A stretch of DNA of 64,000 nt from Symsagittifera roscoffensis (lineage: Eukaryota > Xenacoelomorpha > Acoela > Convolutidae): the NCBI RefSeq assembly GCF_963678635.1, contig NC_087068.1, positions 55,150,467-55,214,466 of the forward strand. The letters run 5' to 3'. Under the pieces are notes generated by a model, which ran no database searches, had not been told where the DNA came from, and worked only from the letters and a program-made list of their open reading frames with translations. Position numbers and translations under genes: made by a program. Of the stretch, positions 59,401 to 64,000 are shown in pieces. Every line of letters starts with the position of its first letter. Positions within the stretch are counted from its first letter, which is position 1.

Positions 59401-60820
59401 TTATGGTGCATCTGGTCGAGTTAAAGTTGAAAGTCAAGAGGTCAAGGATATAGAAAGTTGGACCTTGTTTTTAGAGACAACTTCAATTACGTCCAGCTCT
59501 ACAACTAGCTCGACAACTAGCTCGATAACTAGCTCGACAACTGATTCGACAACTAGCTCTACAGTTAGCCCGACAACTAGCTCGACAACCAGTTCGACAA
59601 GTAGCTCTACGAGTAGCCTGACAATTAGTTCGACAAGTAGCTCTACAAGTAGCCCGACAACTAGCTCGACAACCAGTTCGTCAAGTAGCTCTACAAGTAG
59701 CCCGACAACTAGCTCGACAACCAGTTCGACAAGTAGCTCTACAAGTAGCCCGACAACTAGCTCGACAACCAGTTCGACAAGTAGCTCTACAAGTAGCCCG
59801 ACAACTAGCTCGACAACCAGTTCGACAAGTAGCTCTACGAGTAGCCCGACAATTAGTTCGACAAGTAGCTCTACAAGTAGCCCGACAACTAGCTCGACAA
59901 CCAGTTCGTCAAGTAGCTCTACGAGTAGCCCGACAACTAGCTCGACAACCAGTTCGACAAGTAGCTCTACAAGTAGCCCGACAACTAGCTCGACAACCAG
60001 TTCGACAAGTAGCTCTACAAGTAGCCCGACAACTAGCTCGACAACCAGTTCGACAAGTAGCTCTACGAGTAGCCCGACAATTAGTTCGACAAGTAGCTCT
60101 ACAAGTAGCCCGACAACTAGCTCGACAACCAGTTCGACAAGTAGCCCGACAACTAGCTCGACAACCAGTTCGACAACTAGCTCTACAAGTAGCCCGACAA
60201 CTAGCTCGACAACCAGTTCGACAAGTAGCTCTACAAGTAGCCCGACGACTAGCTCGACAACCAGTTCGACAAGTAGCTCTACGAGTAGCCCGACGACTAG
60301 CTCGACAACCAGTCCGACAAGTAGTCAAACAACTAGCTCGACAACTAGTTTGTCAACGTTATCAACACAGAATCCAACAGTAGACACTAAGGCAGTTGAA
60401 CATGTCACAGAATCGACTACTACCATCACATCACTTGACCCGACCAGCAATGCGACATCGGAAACAACGTATGAAACGACTTCTGGAAAAACTACTAGCA
60501 GAACGACATTGGATACGACCAATGATACGACTTCTGATGCGACAAGAGTCACAACTTCCGAAGCGTTTTTCGAAGCAACGGATATAGTGTCATCAGAAAC
60601 GATAACTATGACAGACTACTTAGAGGAAGAAGAAGATGGGGAATATAGTAGGGTAGTTCCAACCACAGCCACTAAATTGACTATGGAAACTATTACTTCT
60701 TCAAAAAAGAGAAAAATTGCATTCAAAAACAATTCTTTTCAAGCCGTATTTGAAAAAACGCTAATATCTTGGATCATACTTCAACCACTTCTGTTATTGT
60801 TTATCTTTAACTCTGTCTGA
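32466..60820 (+). CDS. Catalytically dead S1 serine-protease homologue with mucin-like stalk (gene 2, seven exons)
   Basis: Exons: 32466-32544 (upstream duplicate 31979-32057), 32617-32671 (duplicate 32130-32184), 33243-33361, 34966-35001, 35679-35941, 39471-39600, 59232-60820; 756 residues. Exons 2-5 match gene 1 exactly in length and all introns match in phase. The signal peptide (about 1-24) leads into SISGGKD, lacking an activation Arg/Lys. The catalytic positions are Gln72 (VTSTQCL) for His, Asn132 (LWNMSLLVL) for Asp and Val230 (CDDDVGSP) for Ser; the oxyanion Gly193 equivalent is Asp and Gly197 is Ser. Disulfide Cys persist. A Ser/Thr/Pro stalk (about 314-600) with 16-residue units is followed by an acidic patch and a hydrophobic C-terminus (LISWIILQPLLLLFIF), typical of a GPI signal or membrane anchor. 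The last intron is 19.6 kb and full of transposons. A surface binding role is inferred. Confidence 0.8.
33362..34965 (+). other. Intron 3 of gene 2, with a GATTATAA-rich segment
   Basis: Between TAT T|GTGAGT and TTTCAG|CT. From about 33545 to 34370 the words GATTATAA/TTATAATC and AATTGATTATA recur more than a dozen times, many paired as palindromes such as TTATAATCGATTATAA. A similar, sparser run is found in intron 5 at 36480-36620. These may be decayed short repeats or a cluster of homeodomain-type sites. Confidence 0.6.
35942..39470 (+). other. Intron 5 of gene 2, repeat-rich
   Basis: Holds the GATTATAA words (36480-36620), a copy of the GCGGAATCC repeat family (36840-37120, sharing CTTTGCTGTTTTGGATT with 24430-24460), and the inverted copy (37940-38720) of the repeat in gene 1 intron 3. 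GACAACCACTAA with CCATCTAAAACAAGGGATTGATTTTT (37830-37905) is the reverse complement of sequence near 36300-36465, so a 1.6-kb inverted-repeat unit (about 36280-37910) encloses the middle. Confidence 0.6.
37940..38720 (-). repeat. Inverted copy of the repeat in intron 3 of gene 1
   Basis: Read on the minus strand it follows 12780-13330: GGCGTAC..., ATCCAGGACTACGTTA, TTGCGGTTGAAAAAAAAC, then hairpins of the CATACAATTTCCATA type and a CCCGGG edge (here CCCGGGTTGACCTCC at 38008, compared with GAGGTCAACCCGGG at 14056). Further hairpin words continue to 38910. Confidence 0.65.
40150..40990 (+). repeat. Repeat block A, LTR-like plus internal part of a BEL/Pao remnant
   Basis: Shares with 44560-45330 (block C) a colinear series of landmarks: CAGTG.T.CAAA.CGACTAG/GTTTACCGTGAC, TTGCATGAACA, GTTACTGAAAA, CTTCGGC, TTGTTTCATGG, CGATGGATGACACAGA, TTAGTCCCAAACTTTTG, ACACAAGACAGG, TTTCTTCTGAAG. 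The first 250 bases also match 43195-43420 (block B). This suggests a retroelement with block A and block B as flanking LTR-like parts and block C as a second, shorter copy. Confidence 0.6.
40960..42300 (+). pseudogene. BEL/Pao-type pol remnant (pre-integrase and integrase)
   Basis: Around 41040-41157 the plus strand reads SSHITPFSPYINNKGFLRSK, which resembles the region before the integrase zinc finger of BEL/Pao polyproteins (SPFID..G.LR). From about 41610 one frame gives SSGKTFPILNIGLDVFGFF, matching the PF..GLD.FGP integrase start, then RAELIEMFQDLSPDATLSAL (41785-41850). Another frame gives DNGTNFTAHKK (41863-41895; second catalytic Asp in DNGTNF) and IPAYAPHF. Stops and frameshifts break it everywhere, so the element is dead. 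Reverse transcriptase was not found. Confidence 0.6.
41331..41666 (+). CDS. Possible secreted Cys-containing frame within the BEL/Pao remnant
   Basis: 111 codons with a strong signal-peptide start (MKKWLFLSLNIFFFINFLC). The segment SCMEFCNELGKYTNDSV...SGRCACF spaces its Cys roughly as PAN/apple-type domains do. It sits where the integrase zinc finger should be, between the two recognisable pol parts, and its last 20 or so codons overlap the integrase start in another frame. It may be a captured host exon, a chance frame, or the first exon of a small gene. Low certainty. Confidence 0.25.
   Translation: MKKWLFLSLNIFFFINFLCESKLSKNEYNFTNHNVEKSNDLGSAIKVSWAHNQLSCMEFCNELGKYTNDSVTQYSMQSGRCACFRFQEAQQLKYFSLLPKTAFLLEKPSPF
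43195..43420 (+). repeat. Repeat block B (related to blocks A and C)
   Basis: CAGTGCTACAAACTGAGTAG, TTTACCGTGA, TTTGCATGAACACAAC, GTTACTGAAAACGGACA and AGAAAATTGATATTTGAAATGTTA follow the same order as in 40185-40385 and 44575-44745. Possibly the 3' LTR-like part of the element whose 5' part is block A. Confidence 0.55.
43440..44290 (+). repeat. Diverged tandem duplication, period about 420 bp
   Basis: CTCGTTTGTGACC...CAAAACTTCATGGATAAAAG...AACAATTATAGCTGTAAAAATAATCAA (43485-43650) recurs as TCATTCGTGACC...CAAAATTTCATGGATAAAAG...CAACTATAGCTGTAAAAAGAATCAA (43900-44070). Both copies continue through CATAAAC.GTT and a TTTATT.AG.CAG/GAG.TTGAT.ATTAAA stretch. Confidence 0.6.
44373..44402 (+). repeat. 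(AG)n microsatellite
   Basis: Fifteen uninterrupted AG dinucleotides between GTGAGTGAGTCA and ATGTCAG. Confidence 0.95.
44560..45330 (+). repeat. Repeat block C, second partial copy of the BEL/Pao-like element
   Basis: Colinear with block A over about 770 bases and ending near TTTCTTCTGAAGCAATCTCAGCA (45308), the point where block A enters its pol remnant. The integrase part is missing here. A short GGTAAAGCAGTGTGG direct repeat (45392, 45411) follows. Confidence 0.6.
45331..46285. other. Intronic sequence, no gene recognised
   Basis: AT-rich, with no coding evidence. A TCTTGAAG/TTAATTACAATT-type near-palindrome occurs at 45620-45680. Confidence 0.35.
46286..46367. repeat. Near-perfect 82-base hairpin (MITE-like)
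   Basis: Arms of about 33 bases (GGGTCAATTTTGTCC... and ...GGACAAAATTGACCC) enclose a second palindrome, AGGGACAATGTCCCT. Another partial arm (CTACCCGTTGCGAACAAAG...GGGACAAAACTGTCAATTCC) follows to 46409. GC content is well above the surroundings. Confidence 0.8.
46410..47199. other. Intronic sequence, no gene recognised
   Basis: No supported feature between the hairpin and the 3' end of the Polinton polymerase remnant. Confidence 0.35.
47200..50650 (-). pseudogene. Decayed Polinton/Maverick protein-primed DNA polymerase B
   Basis: Read on the minus strand: a C2H2-like start CPRDFADYRSLRRHKE (about 50635-50580) and a Cys cluster CKCVYCCKNLTDKA (50440-50400). The N-terminal domain follows, with VQFRVEIDLVKPVGEDEAK and the hallmark GSGW (50003-50014) then SKCFLFC (49870-49850). 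Next come an exonuclease-type NLSGYD (48858-48874), a polymerase motif A region DNFYGVAM (about 48065-48030) and LEVDLEYP (47923-47946), a motif B-like NNKFDEKFFKIFINA (47610-47560) and motif C DTDS (47328-47341). Order and motifs fit the pPolB of Polinton/Maverick elements, which replicates their linear DNA from a protein primer. Many frameshifts and stops make it inactive. It lies antisense within intron 6 of gene 2. Confidence 0.8.
50651..53114. other. Polinton interior without identifiable gene
   Basis: Between the polymerase remnant and the capsid remnants one would expect ATPase and maturation-protease genes. I find only short frames, for instance a minus-strand stretch at 52256-52053 with several Cys and a basic composition, too weak to name. 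Confidence 0.35.
53115..53243 (+). CDS. Short plus-strand frame, possible start of a Polinton structural gene
   Basis: 42 codons: MYTRESDTDFYDDFRDNSSG, then a basic KKRLARVGAKRFEKTGIYVE and a stop. An acidic start followed by a basic KR..GAKRF.KTGIY motif resembles N-termini of small Polinton structural or maturation-type proteins, as far as I recall them. A TATA-like TGTATAAAAC lies 21 bases upstream of the ATG. It is opposite in strand to the other Polinton genes. Truncated or decayed after codon 42. Confidence 0.3.
   Translation: MYTRESDTDFYDDFRDNSSGKKRLARVGAKRFEKTGIYVELK
53244..54404. other. Polinton interior, no gene identified
   Basis: An 87-codon plus-strand frame (53786-54049) has no recognisable motif. 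The rest is AT-rich and presumably decayed element sequence. Confidence 0.35.
54405..55096. repeat. Recent perfect tandem duplication, two units of 346 bp
   Basis: AATCAGAGATAATGGGATTT starts at 54405 and again at 54751, and I saw no mismatch by eye over the full unit. It ends near CAAAATCTCAGTGG (55095). The duplicated segment is part of the capsid remnant of the surrounding Polinton. Perfect identity within decayed DNA means a recent event or an assembly artefact. Confidence 0.9.
54405..55330 (-). pseudogene. Polinton/Maverick major capsid protein remnant (F54H12.2-like), duplicated
   Basis: Minus-strand frames in each 346-bp unit read CEKAFTQKMYSSYSPDGPIL, EFKSLGD, a stop, then NNFIDLQKTHLEILARIVQN. 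This mirrors the N-terminal part of the double-jelly-roll capsid family (C.KSELDLF ... GPIEF ... DYIDL..T.L.V). Only the first part of the protein is seen, once per unit. Inactivated by stops. The family is known from Polintons and related viruses; the assignment is from motif order only. Confidence 0.55.
55440..56292 (-). pseudogene. Polinton/Maverick penton/minor capsid-like remnant
   Basis: Minus strand: SLPNLKNQFSQDIDQQGEWR followed directly by VALAEISFPTQINN (about 56235-56130), matching the conserved opening of this family (F...L..PI.L.GEWEV.L.EI.YP). Towards the C-terminus EIVGDTNAPLLRVIDSS (about 55695-55645) matches the GD...PLLR block. The frame breaks after about residue 130 and again later. 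Its place between capsid and integrase remnants fits one Polinton unit. Confidence 0.65.
56490..57263 (-). pseudogene. Polinton/Maverick retroviral-type integrase remnant
   Basis: Minus strand from ATG at 57263: a start GKLTAAEEKQLKTKFTVEGP continues as AFVGSVKNLKEE, as in Polinton integrases. MVAVDCKSSRFLRVQSL follows (about 56960-56910; Asp of the first or second catalytic block). A DNS.EF-like site (56817-56834) and FADRNIRLLKGLIQKYLED (about 56740-56685; the A.ERNIR block) come next, then FNSRTNRVTKLTRRK (56645-56594). Stops and frameshifts separate the blocks. Integrase is the enzyme that would insert the element's DNA into the host chromosome. Confidence 0.7.
57273..58045 (-). pseudogene. 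Polinton-associated gene remnant (EEFVLIPK protein)
   Basis: Minus strand starts MASEEFVLIPKHIYIREKPH at 58045, an opening I associate with an uncharacterised Polinton/Maverick gene whose products begin (D/E)EFVLIPK. After one frameshift (near 57810) an acidic stretch follows (LLTEDEGSELETS). After another (near 57660) KKSGRVIINKNYEELYVDK is read, ending in a basic, Ser-rich tail. It lies upstream of the integrase on the same strand. Function of the family unknown to me. Confidence 0.5.
58046..59231. other. End of Polinton and 3' part of intron 6
   Basis: A TATA-like GTATAAAAGC at 58117-58126 and short frames only. The outer inverted repeat of the Polinton was not located. Sequence from 58700 to the acceptor at 59231 is plain AT-rich intron. 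Confidence 0.35.
59491..60350 (+). repeat. Coding minisatellite, Ser/Thr mucin stalk of gene 2
   Basis: In-frame 48-bp units coding for 16 residues (PTTSSTTSSTSSSTSS), about 17 units with variants. Units are more uniform than those of gene 1, indicating more recent homogenisation. O-glycosylated stalk by family analogy. Confidence 0.9.
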
Positions 60821-60859
60821 TTTAAAACATTTTTTGTTATACTATGTGCATTTATTGTT

Positions 60860-63350
60860 ACGACTTTTGTAACGAAAGTGAAGGAATAATTGTGCTCGGG
60901 GTGGTTTTTTTAATCAGACAAATTTTGACTTGTTAACTAGCCATTTTTGACGGATTTTTTTTTATCATTCAAAAGATATTTTTGTCCTGAGCTTAAATTT
61001 GAAAAAATATTTTAATTGTGATCATTTTTTGTAAAGTAATGGGGGTTTAAATTTTGCCATTTTGCTCAATTTGGAACAACTACAGCGCGATATCTTTTAA
61101 TCTTAAAAACTATCTTTTAATAACCTTAAAAACGCGCAAGCGGAGATTTAATTGATCCGAAATTTGAAGAAAATGGAATATTTATGCTCGGTGTGGTTTT
61201 TTATTCGGTCAATTTTTGCTGATCGAAATTATAGTCCTCAACAAAAAGCCCATTGAAAATATCTCCTTTTATAGCCCATTGAAAATATCTCCTTCCTGAG
61301 TTCAAATTGAAAAAGATATTTCACCACCAATCGTTTTTTGTAAATTTCTAGGGGTTTAAAAATTGCCAAATTGGCCATGTTTTGGACTAATTTATGCGCG
61401 CTTTGAAGAGTTGATTCATAATGCTGAGTGAGTAAGGCGAGTTATTTATGCGTGGCGAATTATCCCGAACAACAAAATTGTTCCAAATTGAATTTAGGCT
61501 AGCTAATTGGTCGTACTAATTTCGTACGAATCAAAATTTTTGCTTTGATTTTGTCCAAAAGTTGTAGGTTTTCAATATTTTTCCCCAAAAACTATTCGAT
61601 ATGAATTAAGGGACTGTCGGAACATTCAGGGCTTTGCCCTGATATACGAGAGATTTTGTTCGTCTAGAAATTGTTCCAAATTGGGTGAAAGAAACTTATT
61701 TGCCATAATTTATTTGTTACCAGGAGCGAAGTCTACCACTTTGTACTTCATATGGCGCGTCGGGAATGATTATCAAACAAATCTCAATTTTAAGTTAAAA
61801 AATGTTTTCATTATAGTGTTGAGATTCAGTTTTCTCAAGTTATTGCTAATCCATATACCTTAAAAGTCAGTCGGAGCATTCAAGGCTTCGCCTCGATACG
61901 AGCAGTCTTGTTAGTACTCTGTCTCAACATGTTGAACAAATGAAGCACTGGGTAGTGTTAAATGACAATGAAGGTACTTATTGCCTCTTACAAAACAAGA
62001 ATTCAATTTGAATGTTGATCTGAAAAGCAAATTGTCATAGTTGATCGCCACTCAATTTCGCATTGACAAATTTGAGATTGAAATCGATTCAAAACTATTT
62101 TTAAAGAGATAAAGTTGTTAGAATTCGATTTACGACAGCCCATTTAGGACGTAAATTGATTTAGAAAGGGTTTAAAGGATTTTTACACAGGAAAAAAAAT
62201 GATTTTATTGCTTGAAAAATGTAGACAAAATCGATTTATATTTGCTTAAATCGATTCTGTTGTCTCTAATAGTGAGAAAAAAATGCATCCAAAGTTTGAC
62301 CAAAAATAGACTTAAATCGATTTAGAATAAAGTAAATTTGATACAAAAGTTTTAAGCTAAATTTAAAAGTCGCCTGTTGCATTTTGCTGTATCCGTTGTC
62401 TCAGTAATCTGAACGCCTACTCTAGTCGACCAAGGAGGGTTATCTTGCAAGCTCTTGCAAGATTTTGCTCTTATGGAAGTTATCTTGGAAGTTATCTTTT
62501 TTTAAAACACATACATCGTCTTTGAAAGAACCACGCAAAAGTTCTGCAAGAATTTGCCAGATAAACTCCCTTGATAGAGTAGGGTTACTAGCTACAGCTG
62601 CAAAATAGCTTAGGTTATTTACCAAATTTTTAACACTTTGTGGCCATATAAAGTTATTTTTGTGTGTCAGGGATAATAAAATCTCATTTTTTGAAACTAA
62701 AACGATAATGAACCCAATTTGAAATAAGTTTATCAATATTCCTGGGCTATTTCTAAACAAAAAGCAAAGATATGGAACAAATTTCTAGTTTCAAATAGCA
62801 AGTGTGTTCAAAAAAATAAAACTGCTCGTATCAGGGCGAAGCCCTGAATGTTCCGACTGCCTTTTAAGGTCTATGGAGCAGTAATAACATGGAAAATTTA
62901 AATGTAATAAAGTAAAATTAAATTTTTTTTCCTGAAAAGTTTGAGATTTTTTGTGAAAAAATGAACCCCCCACTTGCCATATTAAGTACAAAGTGATAGA
63001 TTTTGCTCCTATTAACAAATCAATTATGGCATATAAGCTTCCTTGAACCAATTTGGAACGATTTCTAAGACGGGTTAAATCTCGCTTACTCGTTAATAGC
63101 GTGAAATATGTCGCGCGTTAATTGTCCCAAATTGGCCAAAATGACAATATTTACACCCTCATAACTTTACGAAAAATGATCACAGGTGAAATATCTTTTT
63201 AAATTTAAGCTCAGGACAACAGTAGCTTTCGAATGATGTTAAAAAAACTCGTCAAAAATGGCTAGTTAAAAAGTCGAAATTTGTCTGAAGAAAAAAAAAC
63301 CCACCCGAGCACAAATATCCCGTTACTTTCGTATCGAAAGTCGGAACAAT
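60860..63350. repeat. Foldback element with long inverted arms next to the 3' end of gene 2
   Basis: Left arm 60860-61095 and right arm 63112-63350 are reverse complements with moderate divergence. Landmarks are AACGAAAGT...GTGCTCGGG.TGG, AACTAGCCATTTTTGAC, GTCCTGAGCTTAAATTT and GTGATCATTTTT.GTAAAG. Inner arms also pair (61640-61770 with 62820-63060; GCCATAATT.ATTTGTTA.CAGGAGC). A partial second copy of the left arm lies at 61165-61400. Diverged family members occur near 20890, 23760-24000 and 27640. No coding frame. The centre (61900-62790) is of unknown origin. Confidence 0.75.
62434..62570. repeat. MITE-like hairpin related to 30023-30090
   Basis: GGAGGGTTATCTTGCAAGCTC...CTGCAAGAATTTGCCAGATAAACTCCC: imperfect terminal inverted repeats, with an inner ATCTTGGAAGTTATC repeat and the shared ACATCGTCTTTGAAAGA word. 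It has inserted in the centre of the foldback element. Confidence 0.6.
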
Positions 63351-63934
63351 AAATTCGCTGGCTATAAAAGCTGGCATGAGGCAAACGCCTTGTCTTAGCT
63401 ATGCTCTTCAAACGGATCAATACATTTTTCTTGGAAAGCACTGAATCTTGAAAAATATCGAAAATGTCGAGAAAATGAAATGAACTCAACGAGCTATTTT
63501 TCCTGGTGCATAAAAATAACTTTGAATTTGATTGTTTTCGAAATCATCATTCTAAAGTCTTTCTAACCATTACTTGCGTTACTGGTTGCGCGTACTGAAA
63601 CTGGGATTTAAACTCAATTCTGTGGCTTGTCTCTTTTCACCTGTACTTGTCTGAATCAGACATGAGTGGTCTTGATAAAAAGAAAAGTAGTGAGGTCTTG
63701 AGTCACTATCAGACTAAAACTCTCCTTAACAAGTCCTGGTCATACCTGGACCAGCCGCGGTCAAACCTGATATCAAGTAACATATTCTTTAACTCCGGCG
63801 AGAAATTCTCAACTTCTAATTTTTTTTATCTGCCCAAAAAAATTTCTTGAATGTTCAATTAATTAAATAGTTTCTTAGAATTATGAGCTCTGATCTACTT
63901 GTGATCAGACTCTAGCTAAATCTAGGCTATTTCT
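63351..63934. other. Window-edge region, no gene recognised
   Basis: A TATA-like GGCTATAAAAGC lies at 63359-63370 without a supported downstream gene. An open 67-codon frame at 63647-63850 has no recognisable motif. Confidence 0.35.
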
Positions 63935-63937
63935 AGC

Positions 63938-63990
63938 TTTGAAAAGTCTCATGCAGGAACTCGAACCCCAGATCTACCGAAACGCTACTT
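63938..63990 (-). repeat. tRNA-like internal promoter, possible SINE head
   Basis: The minus strand reads GTAGCGTTTCGGTAGATCTG, then GGTTCGAGTTCCTGC. The second part is close to a B box (GGTTCGANTCC with one extra T) and the first resembles a diverged A box. The two are too close for a complete tRNA, and no cloverleaf is possible in between. A T-rich tail follows on the minus strand (63830s). It fits a short tRNA-derived SINE or a decayed tRNA copy, cut by the window end. Confidence 0.35.
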
Positions 63991-64000
63991 CCTTTTAACA

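Noticed and set aside
59909-60328. Antisense Cys/Arg-rich frame opposite the gene 2 mucin repeats
   Set aside because: Same cause as in gene 1; a by-product of the coding minisatellite.
63938-64000. Complete tRNA gene on the minus strand
   Set aside because: A and B boxes are too close, and no anticodon arm or acceptor stem can be drawn.

Overview
The window is eukaryotic nuclear DNA: AT-rich, with split genes joined at GT-AG introns whose acceptors mostly read TTTCAG, many degenerate transposon copies, and no bacterial-style operons. The gene content (trypsin-fold secreted proteins, a Polinton/Maverick of the F54H12.2 capsid type, BEL/Pao pol fragments, a viral-type envelope gene) points to an invertebrate animal. 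I cannot tell arthropod from nematode, or name a species, from sequence alone.

Region 1 (1-7000): the 3' part of a plus-strand retroelement-like or virus-derived unit. Three long intact reading frames overlap end to start: a partial frame (1-570), an 871-residue membrane glycoprotein that looks like a class III (chuvirus/gB-like) envelope protein (558-3173), and a 602-residue protein of unknown function (3170-4978). A strong splice donor lies directly after the last stop. A minus-strand 158-codon frame and a possible LTR follow.

Region 2 (8.69-11.27 kb): a diverged satellite array just upstream of the first host gene.

Region 3 (11.92-20.43 kb) and region 5 (31.7-60.8 kb): two tandem plus-strand paralogues with the same seven-exon architecture (exons 2-5 identical in length: 55, 119, 36 and 263 bases). 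Each encodes a signal peptide, a complete S1 (trypsin-fold) domain in which all three catalytic residues are replaced (His to Lys or Gln, Asp to Asn, Ser to Val) while the disulfide cysteines are kept, a Ser/Thr/Pro mucin-like repeat stalk of about 285 residues, and a hydrophobic C-terminus. They are catalytically dead serine-protease homologues mounted on mucin stalks. In the second gene the first two exons sit in a 487-bp tandem duplication, and the last intron has grown to 19.6 kb.

Region 4 (20.4-31.7 kb) is intergenic. It holds inverted and tandem repeats, a TATA promoter with a candidate tiny split gene (23.36-24.86 kb), unidentified minus-strand coding remnants (25.1-26.9 kb), a GC-rich island with an open frame, and a nested tandem duplication.

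The giant last intron of gene 2 contains a broken BEL/Pao pol region (40.1-42.3 kb, plus strand), related repeats (43.2-45.4 kb), and a decayed Polinton/Maverick on the minus strand (47.2-58.1 kb). Fragments of its protein-primed DNA polymerase, major capsid protein, penton/minor capsid protein and retroviral-type integrase are all recognisable. After gene 2 comes a 2.5-kb foldback element (60.86-63.35 kb) and, at the window edge, a tRNA-like or SINE-like head on the minus strand. I saw no rRNA, CRISPR array or convincing complete tRNA.
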